Positions 5,816 through 14,482 of a stretch of DNA of 18,842 nt are shown one piece after another. The position numbers and the translations under genes are program-made. Below the pieces are notes generated by a model. It saw only the letters and a list, made by a program, of their open reading frames with translations. It made no database searches and was not told the origin of the DNA. The stretch comes from Minisyncoccota bacterium (GTDB lineage Bacteria > Patescibacteriota > Minisyncoccia > Minisyncoccales > GCA-002788555): contig JAQVET010000005.1 in assembly GCA_028697615.1 (NCBI GenBank), positions 1-18,842 of the forward strand, in the 5' to 3' direction. Position 1 is the stretch's first letter, and each line of letters opens with the position of its first letter.

Positions 5816-7540
5816 TTAAATTATTTTATTTTGAAACTCATCTGCTGGATCTACTAATTCTACTCTTCCGTTTAAGCGCTTTGGGAGAGTTATCCAATTA
5901 TCATTTTTTATAAAAATAATCTTTTTTGATTTTTTAACTTTTATATTTAATATTTCAATACTTGATCCTTTATCTTCAATAAAAATCTTATAGAAATGAA
6001 AAGAAAATAAAGAATCCAAGAAATCTAAACGCTCTCTGGTTAAGTTTCTTAACAACTGCTGTAATGATAATCTTTTTGAATCGAAGTTTTTCCCTTCTTT
6101 TTTAAAAGAAAAATGAATATCTAAAAAATATATACCGTCCCTTTCTACGATATCTGGTTTAATATCATCCTTAATTTTTTCAGTCTTTTCGACTACTCCA
6201 ATAAAAATATCCCCTCCATCAGAATTAGCCATTGCTAATATGGTTTTAGCTATCTCTTCAAATATTGCTTTTTTTGCGGCCGTAAATGCTTCTTCATCAG
6301 CACAAACTTGTATAGGTAAACCAAACGTAGACTTAAATTCAATTAAATTATTTTCTCCTAATTTCAAAAAACTACTTATTTCGTTGTAATCATCCAATTC
6401 CGAAAAATAATTTATATTTTCATTTAAATCATCTATCCAATCGCTAAAACATTTTAAAAAGATATCAATTTTCCATTGATCATTATTTGACTCTCTTACA
6501 GTATCTAAAAATGCGAAAAATTTAATTGTATTTAAGACTGATTTGTTGCTCCATTGCCCTTCTTTAATTTCTGATCCGTCATATTTCGGAAAAACATTAT
6601 AATTTTTGTAAAAAAATTCTTTAATTTTATTAAGGATATCCTCGGAATTATTAATTATCTTTAAAATCTCATCGTGAGAAAAATTATCTAGCCCAGCTAT
6701 AACTGAATTAATTAATGATAATATTTTCCTGGATTCTTTTGTTTTAAAATAATAATCAAACGAACTAATATTTTTATACTCATCTACACTCAAATCATCA
6801 AATTTAAATCCTTCGCTTAAAGAATTATATTTTTTTAAAACAGACTTTAATCTATTAACAGAATCTTTTAATGAAAATTCGTCTCCGACCTTCTTTTTTA
6901 CACTAACTATTTTTTTGAAAGAGTTAGAAAGCAGAATAGGAGCAGAAAAATCAATTAAATAATGTCCTACTATCAAACGAGATTTTTTTAAAATCCCATA
7001 GAAAATCTGAGCATTAATATCTGCATTGTAATCTTTTTTAGGGAAAAACCTTCTATTAAAAACTACATTTTCAAAAACATTTAATATTTCAATTTTATTA
7101 AATTCATAAGAAAAATATTTCTCTAATTTTTTAATCTCCCCAAAAAAATAACTTCCAATATAATCTATCGTAGATTGACTAAGTTTATTCGAAAACAATG
7201 TTATAAAATAAAAACAGCAATTTAATGATAAATTGACAAAAAAACCGTCTTCTAAAATTTTATCTGAAGTCAATCTAAAATCTTTATAGTCTTTTTGATG
7301 TTTTAATATACTTAAAACACTTTTTATAAAATATTGGTTTTTACAAATATTCTTAATATGACCAATAGTATAGTCATTTTTTAATACAAGATGTTTACTC
7401 CACTCTTTAGATAATCTTTCTTCAAAGAATATATCACTATTATGCCTTTCCATAAATAATTCAAGATTACAAAAAGAATCAAAAAGTTCTACTTTGTTTG
7501 TTGTTTTATAAATATTATTTAATATCTCCGTTAACTCCAT
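5816..7540 (-). CDS. Large protein with C-terminal Schlafen/AlbA_2 domain
   Basis: Of 574 residues, about 396-560 form an AlbA_2 (Schlafen-like) domain: LGENNLIEFKST, then EEIAKTILAMANSDGGDIFI with GVVE, and a closing IFIKNDNWITLPKRLNGRVE. The EFK and the 'AxANxxGGxxxIGV' block are its hallmarks. AlbA_2 domains bind nucleic acids, and related Schlafen domains cleave tRNA. The first 390 residues are helical, rich in Lys, Phe and Asn, and match nothing I recognise. Usually AlbA_2 is N-terminal to an ATPase or HTH; here it is C-terminal to an unknown domain. The upstream 76-aa gene ends 8 bp before this start, so the two form a cassette. A defence or growth-control role is inference. The domain call is firm. 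Confidence 0.78.
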   Translation of the reverse strand: MELTEILNNIYKTTNKVELFDSFCNLELFMERHNSDIFFEERLSKEWSKHLVLKNDYTIGHIKNICKNQYFIKSVLSILKHQKDYKDFRLTSDKILEDGFFVNLSLNCCFYFITLFSNKLSQSTIDYIGSYFFGEIKKLEKYFSYEFNKIEILNVFENVVFNRRFFPKKDYNADINAQIFYGILKKSRLIVGHYLIDFSAPILLSNSFKKIVSVKKKVGDEFSLKDSVNRLKSVLKKYNSLSEGFKFDDLSVDEYKNISSFDYYFKTKESRKILSLINSVIAGLDNFSHDEILKIINNSEDILNKIKEFFYKNYNVFPKYDGSEIKEGQWSNKSVLNTIKFFAFLDTVRESNNDQWKIDIFLKCFSDWIDDLNENINYFSELDDYNEISSFLKLGENNLIEFKSTFGLPIQVCADEEAFTAAKKAIFEEIAKTILAMANSDGGDIFIGVVEKTEKIKDDIKPDIVERDGIYFLDIHFSFKKEGKNFDSKRLSLQQLLRNLTRERLDFLDSLFSFHFYKIFIEDKGSSIEILNIKVKKSKKIIFIKNDNWITLPKRLNGRVELVDPADEFQNKII

Positions 7541-7548
7541 AAATTTCT

Positions 7549-7779
7549 TTATTTATCTTTTATCCAAACATCAACTCTGTTATTATCTTCCCCCAAAGCT
7601 ATAATCTTAATATCTTCCCCTCCATTTTTAAGGTCTTTACAATACTCTTTGAAATCTGGATTTGTTTTATTAAAACGTCCTTTTATTTCGTATCCATCTT
7701 CTTTTAGTTTATCAATATCATAATCAAATTCTTGAGGAATATCCCAGTTAACAAAACTTTTATACTTACTTATATTCAT
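7549..7779 (-). CDS. 76-aa unknown protein, partner of the AlbA_2 gene
   Basis: This acidic 76-aa protein opens MNISKYKSFVNWDIPQEFDY and ends EDIKIIALGEDNNRVDVWIK. No family is recognised. Its gene is 8 bp upstream of the AlbA_2 gene and 51 bp downstream of the DUF5680 gene. A 20-bp hairpin palindrome (7801-7820) lies 21 bp before the start. Small acidic protein first and large nucleic-acid-binding protein second resembles antitoxin-toxin or regulator-effector order, which is an inference from layout only. The codons just before the ATG read KKLKKLIENKI in the same frame, echoing the HsdS relics, so the gene may have inserted at or recombined with such a remnant. Confidence 0.65.
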   Translation of the reverse strand: MNISKYKSFVNWDIPQEFDYDIDKLKEDGYEIKGRFNKTNPDFKEYCKDLKNGGEDIKIIALGEDNNRVDVWIKDK

Positions 7780-7800
7780 AATTTTATTTTCAATTAATTT

Positions 7801-7820
7801 TTTGAGTTTTTTAACTCAAA
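7801..7820. promoter_or_regulatory. Perfect hairpin palindrome ahead of the AlbA_2 cassette
   Basis: TTTGAGTTTTTTAACTCAAA is an 8-4-8 perfect inverted repeat between the DUF5680 stop and the 76-aa gene. On the minus strand no T-run follows it, so it suits an operator or RNA hairpin better than a terminator of the upstream gene. Confidence 0.45.
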
Positions 7821-7830
7821 TTTAATAATT

Positions 7831-8292
7831 TTAAATTAAAAGCCCGCCAGCATAAAAAAATGTGTAAATTTCTTTTTTTTGCTTGAAAATCTTTTCCGTT
7901 CCAGCCAACTCATCAATAGACCCCTCAAAATCTGGTTGACAAATATATTGATAATCTGCTTTTTGCCATTTTATTTTTTTCCAAATTCTTGTAGTTCGCC
8001 AATTTTTGAGCAATGCTTCCCTCAAAATTTTATCTATCCCCTTTTCTGTTAATCTTTTAAAACTCCCGTAGTAAGACATTGACCAAACAGGCTTATTCAG
8101 ATAATAAACAACCTCCAGTCCCATAAACTTATTCTTACCTGTATAATATACATCCCTATAAAACCAACTGCCTTTTCGATATTCTCGCTGAGTAGAGCCC
8201 TTGAAAACTGGCTTCACCTTTCCGCCTCCTCCTGCATAGGTTTTAGTCCTAGCTTCCAATAAAAATTGTAATAGTTTCTTTTTATTTAACAT
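7831..8292 (-). CDS. DUF5680 family protein
   Basis: This 153-aa protein matches DUF5680. FLLEARTKTYAGGGG is followed by GSTQREYRKGSWFYRDVYYT with GKNKFMGLEVVYY, then KPVWSMSYYGSF. The order 'LxxAkxxTYAggG ... Y.D.Y.G...F.G.E.V ... PVWxMxYYG' is the family signature. Members are small soluble proteins of unknown activity, sometimes found in place of regulatory or ligand-binding partners. It sits 32 bp downstream of the PNPOx-like gene, likely in the same transcript. The leader contains a sequence (about 8309-8333) close to one at 1554-1577, part of the interspersed AT-rich relics. Function unknown; family fairly secure. Confidence 0.75.
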   Translation of the reverse strand: MLNKKKLLQFLLEARTKTYAGGGGKVKPVFKGSTQREYRKGSWFYRDVYYTGKNKFMGLEVVYYLNKPVWSMSYYGSFKRLTEKGIDKILREALLKNWRTTRIWKKIKWQKADYQYICQPDFEGSIDELAGTEKIFKQKKEIYTFFYAGGLLI

Positions 8293-8324
8293 TTGATTTT
8301 TGAATTAATTTCCCGAGCTAAATT

Positions 8325-8681
8325 TTATTTCGATTTTATAATTCTCTCAACTTTTATAATTATTGCGCCTTTGGCAGGTAAATTTTTATTTTCTTTTAAT
8401 TTTTTAACATAACCCAGCCATTTGCCTTTTCTATAATATTTAGCCGTTCCTAATAACTGATACCCATTCCATCTTTTATCCCAAACTACTAAAGCAACTT
8501 CAGGATTAAAAGTAATATTCTTGGTAGTTCTTGTCATAAAATTATCTGTAATTAATATCTTGTTATTGTCTATAATCTTACAACAAGACACAGCAATAAC
8601 ATAAGGATTCTTATCTTTTATAGTTGCTAAAGCTATGGGATTAGATTCTATAATTTTCTGAATATTTTTTGTTATTTTCAT
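8325..8681 (-). CDS. Pyridoxamine 5'-phosphate oxidase-fold protein (putative flavin-binding)
   Basis: The 118-aa protein has the split-barrel pattern of the PNPOx-like superfamily. It opens with IESNPIALATIKDKNPYVIA, then SCCKIIDNNKILITDNFMTR with TTKNITFNPEVALVVWD, and then GYQLLGTAKYY. 'P.ALAT....P...' and the 'kT..Ni..NP.Val...' block are characteristic. Such proteins bind FMN or F420 and reduce small substrates, or merely bind flavin. The substrate cannot be told here. It is shorter than true pyridoxamine phosphate oxidase, so it belongs to the general PNPOx-like group. It is separated from the nuclease gene upstream by about 170 bp and lies just ahead of the DUF5680 gene. Confidence 0.83.
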   Translation of the reverse strand: MKITKNIQKIIESNPIALATIKDKNPYVIAVSCCKIIDNNKILITDNFMTRTTKNITFNPEVALVVWDKRWNGYQLLGTAKYYRKGKWLGYVKKLKENKNLPAKGAIIIKVERIIKSK

Positions 8682-8851
8682 AATTTATTATTATTTTTCT
8701 CAAAAATTTGATTTCCAAACAGTTTTTTGAAGAAGCATCATTTTTTATGTTCATGTATCTTTAAAAAAGTATTACTTAAAATTTAGTTTGGTTTAATTTT
8801 TCGATTTTTTGCTAGTTTGTTATTACGCAATCTGATTTTCTCAAGCTCAGC

Positions 8852-9607
8852 TTATTTTTCTTCTAATTCTTGCGCAATAGAGCGCCTGTAAGCGCAATAT
8901 TCACAATTATCGCTAGGAGCAGGGATAATTTTAGAATCTAAACATTTTTTAATTTTAAAAATGGTTGGCTCCACCCAAGAATCATCTCCTTCGTAAGGCA
9001 AAATGGTGCTTTTGAATTCTAATTTACCATCAAATTTTGGTAAATTTTTTAAAGCATTAACATAAACAAAATAGGCAGTCTTAGAAACTGGAAAACCCAT
9101 TTGTCTAAAAATCCACTGATAAATTTCTACCTGTCTTTTGTAGATCTCCTTATATTCCCCATCCAAAGACACCTCTCCATCAATACTGGTTGATTTATAA
9201 TCAACAATATGAAGTTCTTGAGTCTGATTATTAAGCCAAATGTCGTCGATAGCGCCGGTAATTTTTAAATTAGTTGGGGCATGAATTGCTGAAGCGCCTG
9301 AACGAGTATTTTGCCACATTGGCAAATCAGGATGATTATAGGGCACCGCATCAATTTTGTATTCTTTCATTAAAGCGTGCCTTTCGCCATTTTTTCTTAA
9401 AATATCAAACTCACTTTTTAATAATTTATCCACGGCACTATTGAGAGTCCAACCAGGCATACTGGGCCTACCTAAACCCAATCTTCTATCTAAATAAAAA
9501 CACCGAGGGCATTCTACAAACATCTCAATCGCAAATCTGCTGATATTAAAAGGCTCCTTACTTTGAGGATGATACAAATTGTTTTTTCTTTTGGAATATT
9601 TACTCAT
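8852..9607 (-). CDS. Cas4/RecB-like PD-(D/E)XK nuclease with cysteine pairs
   Basis: This 251-aa nuclease shows the RecB/Cas4 motif set in order: ITGAIDDIW (Asp121/122), IVDYKST (Asp136, Lys138) and RQVEIYQW (Gln159, Tyr163; the QxxxY motif). Cysteine pairs C33-x2-C36 near the N-terminus and C235-x2-C238 near the C-terminus fit the iron-sulfur cluster that clamps Cas4 and AddB nucleases. Family members are ssDNA exonucleases or endonucleases. There is no CRISPR array or other cas gene here, so a Cas4 role in adaptation is unlikely. The gene starts 1 nt after the stop of the HhH-GPD glycosylase, and the two probably act together. The frame continues for 22 more codons past its TAA (to 8783) with coding character, hinting at a lost C-terminus. 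Confidence 0.85.
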   Translation of the reverse strand: MSKYSKRKNNLYHPQSKEPFNISRFAIEMFVECPRCFYLDRRLGLGRPSMPGWTLNSAVDKLLKSEFDILRKNGERHALMKEYKIDAVPYNHPDLPMWQNTRSGASAIHAPTNLKITGAIDDIWLNNQTQELHIVDYKSTSIDGEVSLDGEYKEIYKRQVEIYQWIFRQMGFPVSKTAYFVYVNALKNLPKFDGKLEFKSTILPYEGDDSWVEPTIFKIKKCLDSKIIPAPSDNCEYCAYRRSIAQELEEK

Positions 9608-9608
9608 T

Positions 9609-10355
9609 TTATATTATCTTGGGGCAATATTTATTTAAATAGCAATTTCTACAATCGGGTTTCTGCTGATGACACCAATTTCTACCAATATACCAACAAG
9701 GGAGATCAAATATTCCGGGGTATTCAGAATTTAGTTCCCGCGCTGCATATATCAATTCATCAATCGTAGCATCTTTAGAAATAAAACCTAATCTTTTAAA
9801 AACTCTTTTTACGTGAGTATCTGGAGAAATCTCTATACACATATAATCACTCATTGGTATTTTAAAGTCTCTCACTAAAATATTAGCTGCCATCGTAGCA
9901 ATTTTTATTCCAATTCCCTTAAATTCTAGAAATCTTTTAACAACAGTTGCACTTTTTGGTTTATGTTTCCAAATATTTGAAGCGTCGTTATTATAATCAT
10001 AATGAATTTTCTGAATTCCTAAATAAAAATTTTCGGCCATTATCTCATTAAAACGATGCAAATTTTCATCCCTAAAGATTTTCTTAATATCAGGTAATTT
10101 AAGTGAAAGAAGTTTAGAAAATTCAAAGCCCCCAATCTCTTGAGAAATTTTATAAGGAATTAGCCAAGCTTTTTCCGCCTTTATTTGCCTATCCATAATA
10201 CAGGCCAGAACAAAAGCATGAGGATAACATCTTAGATCATTCAGTAACTCATCAGATTCAGAATGTTTAGAAAATTCTACTTTTTTATAAGGTTGATCAA
10301 ATATTTCTTGCCCATTCTTAACTAAAATTCTGACAATTTTATCCCTATTATTCAT
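9609..10355 (-). CDS. Endonuclease III-like HhH-GPD DNA glycosylase with [4Fe-4S] cluster
   Basis: The 248-aa protein has an Nth-type core. CIMDRQIKAEKAW carries Gln57 where Nth has its SAQ. The helix-hairpin-helix FKGIGIKIATMAANIL has Lys151 at the catalytic lysine, and ISPDTHVKRV has Asp179 at the catalytic aspartate. The end carries C228-x6-C235-x2-C238-x5-C244, exactly the endonuclease III iron-sulfur spacing. Such enzymes excise damaged bases and nick the strand. The N-terminal 45 residues and the DRQ variation set it apart from standard Nth. It lies between res and the Cas4-like nuclease (56 and 1 nt gaps), so it may serve the restriction island, perhaps acting on modified phage bases. 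A plain base-excision role remains possible. Confidence 0.85.
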   Translation of the reverse strand: MNNRDKIVRILVKNGQEIFDQPYKKVEFSKHSESDELLNDLRCYPHAFVLACIMDRQIKAEKAWLIPYKISQEIGGFEFSKLLSLKLPDIKKIFRDENLHRFNEIMAENFYLGIQKIHYDYNNDASNIWKHKPKSATVVKRFLEFKGIGIKIATMAANILVRDFKIPMSDYMCIEISPDTHVKRVFKRLGFISKDATIDELIYAARELNSEYPGIFDLPCWYIGRNWCHQQKPDCRNCYLNKYCPKII

Positions 10356-10411
10356 GATACTTTTTTGAGAAATCCATTTGAAATTCAGTTTTCGAGCTTT
10401 AGAACATTGTA

Positions 10412-13015
10412 TTATCCTAAAAGTTTATTTTCTAATGCTTCTTCAAATTCTTTCTTTAGTTTTTCATTATAAAAAGGCAAACCTATGAGTTTAAACTGTG
10501 TATTTTCTAATTTAAAATCCGTATCCGCTTTATTTTCCAATTCCAGCAAAAATTTTTGTTTCCAACCCTCTTTGGAATCTTCAAACCTACCATTTTTATC
10601 TTTAAATTGATTTCCTTTTGGTTCAATGAAAATTTGATAAATACTCACGACATGATTTCTTCTTCTCAAGAGCATAATAAAGTCCGGTTCAAAAATCCCA
10701 CCATCTTCAAGGCCGAAAACCTGAAAAAATTTTTCGTTTCGTAATAAAGCAATATCCGAATATTTTTGCCTTAATTTTTCTATAAATCCATCAATAAAAC
10801 TGATAAAATTCTGCTCCTCGTCGGTGCCATAAAATTCCGTCTGAGCGTACCAGTCTCTCTCCGCCAAATTTACATCTTCCAATTTTTTATTCTCTACTTC
10901 ATCTTTATCAATCTTAATTTTCTTGTCGTAAAAAACCTCTTTCAGCATTTTCGCCTTAAACAAATTAGTTCCCACAAAATCCGCCGTTTTTGTTCTCGCT
11001 TGTTCAGATATAGTTTTGATAACAAACAAAACCGCTTCGATTTTTTCCTGTGCTGTTAATCTATTAACTTTTTCCTTCGATCCGGAAATTTCAATGTCAA
11101 TCCCACTTAAGTATTCCGGTGAAGTTATAAATTCCCTCACTGATTTTATATGCGGAAAATATCTTTTGAGATTATCAAATTTAAAGAATTCAATTTTATC
11201 CAAAGCTCCTCTTAATACATTCTCTCCAAAATCCGAAAACTTGAATGTTTTTCTTACTGTTCCGTTTGTTTTGTTTTTTCCGCCCGCTTCGCTTTCAGCC
11301 AAAATGACAATTTCTGTTAATTCTCCGGTTTTTAATCGCCATTTATAATTTGTCTCAATTTTTGCATTTGCCAGGCTAAATATTTTTTCTCGCTGATTTT
11401 CCACCCGATCATTTATAAACACTACTCCCCTTTTCCAAAATTCACTCTTTTTGAATTCCGGCTTAATAAACAAACTCACCTGAACGTGCTTTTCCGGTAT
11501 AATTCCAAGCTCTGTTAGTGTACTCTTAATTTCCTCAATGTATTTTGGATTGTGAGCGCTATGATAATGCAACGTTTCCACAATTCGAAGTTCGTTTTCA
11601 ACATCTTCGTCAAATTTTCTTTTGTATTTATCTTCTGTACTGTTCAACCAAAAAGGATAATATCGAGCTCCTCGACCAATAAGCTGAGCTTCACCCATTG
11701 TGGTATTGCCGGGCTTATATTTCCCGTGAACCCAGCTGCCGTCTCGCGTATCATACAACCGGACAATATCAAATAAATTCAGCACGTCCCAGCCCTCATT
11801 TAACATATTCACGGCAAAAATCGCTCTTATTTCATTATTTCTATCTTCTAAGGAATTTAACTTTAATTGTCTTTCCTCATCAATGTTTTCAGAGTCCAAA
11901 AGCATGCATTTTTCTTCCGCAAAATCTTCTCGCAATTCTTGAATAAGATTTTCAAAACTTATACCGGATTTTGCCAAATAAGCAAAAACATTCTCAAGGG
12001 TTGTTCCCTTGGCTCTCGCGGCTATGATTTCAAAATCGCGGGTTGATAGATTTTTTATCTTTTCTAAAAACGCGGTGTAATTCTCTCCCGATTCTTTAAT
12101 TGTTTTTGATTTAAAAAGCAAAACTGGCTTTAGACGCAATTTATACTTTTCCGCGATTTTGCGGCGGTATTGACTTAAAACCGCCGCTTGCAGAGCGCGA
12201 TCCACTGGCTCCAAATCCGCTTCCAAAACTTCAATTTCCTTTGAATACTTATCTAATCGAAAGCTCTTCAGATCATATTGATAAATAATTTTGTCCTCGT
12301 ATTTCTTACGGATATCCTCGTTGCCCAAATCTATCGTGGCGGTAAATTCCAGTAAAATATTTTTCGGATTTTTCTCGAAAATCTTTTTCAGAACCGTGTA
12401 TTCCCATGTTTTTTCCAACTCTTCCTCTTTTTTATTTCTTGTTATTGCTTGTACATGATGGGCTTCGTCTGATATAAGAATAATGTCTTTTCCCTCAAAT
12501 TCTTCTTCGGTTAAAGCATTCTCTTTGGGATTGTTTATGCGAATATGTAAAAGTGATGTAGTGGCAAAAAGAATGTTTATATCTTCCGTACTTGCCGCTT
12601 CAAAATTATTAACTTCTTTTACGAAAACTTCTTTGTCGCCAAATTTGATTTTCGGCGCGAATAAATACTTTTCCGAAAGCGGATTAAGAAAATTATCTTT
12701 TGTCTTTTCAATAATGTTGGTGCTGTTTACAAAAAAAATGAAATTGCGATAACCCTCCTTATAAAGTTGTAAAATATTAGCCGCCATAATTAATGTTTTT
12801 CCACTTCCGGTTGCCATATGAAAAAGCAGTTGTGCCGGAAATTTCCTCTGATGGTATTCTTTAAAATAAAAATCAAAGCGTCCAATCGCTTCTTTCTGGT
12901 ATTCTCGTAACTCAAACTTTGGATTGAGGTTTTGGACTATTTCATCATCAACCCGTGAAGTAAAAAAATCTTCTCCTAAAGATTCTTTGTTGGCATTAAA
13001 AGTTTCGTAGAGCAT
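10412..13015 (-). CDS. res: Type III restriction enzyme Res subunit (helicase-endonuclease)
   Basis: This 867-aa protein is a superfamily 2 translocase with a C-terminal nuclease. Visible motifs are Walker A MATGSGKT (67-74), DEAH (183-186), TAT (225-227), motif V NEGWDVLNL (406-414) and motif VI QLIGRGAR (444-451). Near the end, FEPDF (Asp778) and IFIEPKG (Glu798, Lys800) give the PD-(D/E)XK site. Type III Res acts with Mod dimers: after Mod recognises unmethylated sites, Res uses ATP to switch to diffusion along DNA and then cuts beside the site. All catalytic residues are present, so it should be active. Unlike the usual mod-res order, an ATPase gene separates it from mod (31 bp gap upstream). 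No clear ribosome site precedes its ATG. Confidence 0.94.
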   Translation of the reverse strand: MLYETFNANKESLGEDFFTSRVDDEIVQNLNPKFELREYQKEAIGRFDFYFKEYHQRKFPAQLLFHMATGSGKTLIMAANILQLYKEGYRNFIFFVNSTNIIEKTKDNFLNPLSEKYLFAPKIKFGDKEVFVKEVNNFEAASTEDINILFATTSLLHIRINNPKENALTEEEFEGKDIILISDEAHHVQAITRNKKEEELEKTWEYTVLKKIFEKNPKNILLEFTATIDLGNEDIRKKYEDKIIYQYDLKSFRLDKYSKEIEVLEADLEPVDRALQAAVLSQYRRKIAEKYKLRLKPVLLFKSKTIKESGENYTAFLEKIKNLSTRDFEIIAARAKGTTLENVFAYLAKSGISFENLIQELREDFAEEKCMLLDSENIDEERQLKLNSLEDRNNEIRAIFAVNMLNEGWDVLNLFDIVRLYDTRDGSWVHGKYKPGNTTMGEAQLIGRGARYYPFWLNSTEDKYKRKFDEDVENELRIVETLHYHSAHNPKYIEEIKSTLTELGIIPEKHVQVSLFIKPEFKKSEFWKRGVVFINDRVENQREKIFSLANAKIETNYKWRLKTGELTEIVILAESEAGGKNKTNGTVRKTFKFSDFGENVLRGALDKIEFFKFDNLKRYFPHIKSVREFITSPEYLSGIDIEISGSKEKVNRLTAQEKIEAVLFVIKTISEQARTKTADFVGTNLFKAKMLKEVFYDKKIKIDKDEVENKKLEDVNLAERDWYAQTEFYGTDEEQNFISFIDGFIEKLRQKYSDIALLRNEKFFQVFGLEDGGIFEPDFIMLLRRRNHVVSIYQIFIEPKGNQFKDKNGRFEDSKEGWKQKFLLELENKADTDFKLENTQFKLIGLPFYNEKLKKEFEEALENKLLG

Positions 13016-13046
13016 AAATATTCATTAAACACTTATATTTTTGTTC

Positions 13047-14462
13047 CTATAAAAGACATTTTCTTAGCAATTCAATAGATTGCCTTAACTCGTTTTCGCT
13101 GTACTGTGCATTACTCGTATTTTCTGGATGATGTATCAGATTGCGAATATATGTGCACAAAGTGACATCGTAAGGTGCGCTTGGCGTACCACGAAACGAC
13201 TTTATATAACTTTTATTTCTTGGTATCCCCTTATCCTCTAAATATTTTTCCATAACATCCTCGGTGTATTTACCTTCTTTTTCTTGTAAATGTCCGTAAA
13301 GCTCGTTGTGATATTCTGGCGTCGATAGCTCAAAAGCAATATAATTTACTTCATTGGCAGAAGGCAGTGGCAATGCCTGATCTTCTATTGGTGAAACCAC
13401 TACATCTTTTTTATATCTCTTTAGAATATTAATTTTTACATTCTGGTTATAGTTAATATCTTTAATAAATAATGGTGACTGAGTGCTCAAAATTATCTGA
13501 GCCGTTTTAGAAATTTCAAGCAATACCTTAACAAACTTTTGTTGCAATTTTGGATGTAAATGCAATTCTGGTTCATCAATAAGCACAATGAGTTGTTTCC
13601 CACTTTGTTCTGCTAAGTAAAAAGAGTATAGAATTGAAAAAATCATCTCATACCCTGAGCCGATTCTGTTAAGACTTACCTGGAGATTATTGTTTCTTTT
13701 TTCAGCGAAAAAAGCGTATCGAAAAGGATGATAATTATTCAGGATCTCAAGAGTAATAGGTGCATTACTTATTTCTTTAAACTTATCAATTGCTTTTTTC
13801 AAAAAAGTATTTTGAATTTCAACACCAATCCCTGATTTTACGGTGAAAGATAAATCTTGCGGTCCAACACCTTGCAGATATTGAAAATCAAAATCTTCCA
13901 TCAGATGATCAAAGCGTGTTTTTTTTGCTGTTCCAAAACGAGTTTGATAAATTCGGCTCTCACCCAAATACAAAATATCATTCTCCTTAAAACGCGGGCC
14001 TATAAAGGGATTATTTACGCTGACTCTTACATCTGGACCATCTGTTCTTACATTGGTCTCCCCATCGGCCGGAATAAACTCTTGATCGCTTACAATTACC
14101 GGAGAAAGATATGTCTGGCTGTCTCTAGTTCGTTTGCCTCCCTTAAAACGAAATCCCTTGGCCTGAAAATCGCCACGAGGCACCGTTTTTAAAACAGTAA
14201 AATTAGAACTTGCTAAAATTTCTATCTCAGTTTTTTGTGCAGGGTTATTTAAATCATTAATTGTAAATGCCTCCGCTTTATATGGTAGAAGTGGTAAAGA
14301 TATTGCTTCTAATAAAGATGTTTTACCGCAACCATTTTCTCCCACAAAAACCGTAAGTCCGCTACCTTCATCAGTGTTGTTTGGAAGGTTTATATCTCCC
14401 AACCCAAAACCTCCGCTTGGAAAAAGTCGATAGTTTTTTATACTAATTGAAGAGATAAACAT
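13047..14462 (-). CDS. OLD-like AAA ATPase with HEPN-like C-terminal motif
   Basis: The 471-aa protein is an ABC-fold AAA ATPase (AAA_21/OLD-like). Walker A is VGENGCGKTSL (40-50), a signature-like RIGSGYE is at 266-272, Walker B IVLIDEPELHLHP is at 292-304 and the switch region STQSP is at 326-330. No TOPRIM motifs follow, so it is not a full OLD nuclease. The last 70 residues contain YIRNLIHHPEN, an R-x4-H motif (Arg440, His445) of the kind that forms the RNase site in HEPN domains. If it is a true HEPN domain, the protein would be an ATP-gated RNase such as those of abortive-infection systems. Its place between mod and res makes it a likely accessory or backup for restriction. ATPase certain; HEPN tentative. 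Confidence 0.85.
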   Translation of the reverse strand: MFISSISIKNYRLFPSGGFGLGDINLPNNTDEGSGLTVFVGENGCGKTSLLEAISLPLLPYKAEAFTINDLNNPAQKTEIEILASSNFTVLKTVPRGDFQAKGFRFKGGKRTRDSQTYLSPVIVSDQEFIPADGETNVRTDGPDVRVSVNNPFIGPRFKENDILYLGESRIYQTRFGTAKKTRFDHLMEDFDFQYLQGVGPQDLSFTVKSGIGVEIQNTFLKKAIDKFKEISNAPITLEILNNYHPFRYAFFAEKRNNNLQVSLNRIGSGYEMIFSILYSFYLAEQSGKQLIVLIDEPELHLHPKLQQKFVKVLLEISKTAQIILSTQSPLFIKDINYNQNVKINILKRYKKDVVVSPIEDQALPLPSANEVNYIAFELSTPEYHNELYGHLQEKEGKYTEDVMEKYLEDKGIPRNKSYIKSFRGTPSAPYDVTLCTYIRNLIHHPENTSNAQYSENELRQSIELLRKCLL

Positions 14463-14482
14463 AATTTAAAATTTAAAGCGTG

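Noticed and set aside
8852..9607. Cas4 of a CRISPR system
   Set aside because: No repeat-spacer array and no cas1, cas2 or effector gene is in the window; the partner is a glycosylase, so only a Cas4-like nuclease is claimed.
13047..14462. Full OLD-family nuclease
   Set aside because: The ATPase motifs fit, but I see no TOPRIM Glu/DxD motifs in the C-terminal part.
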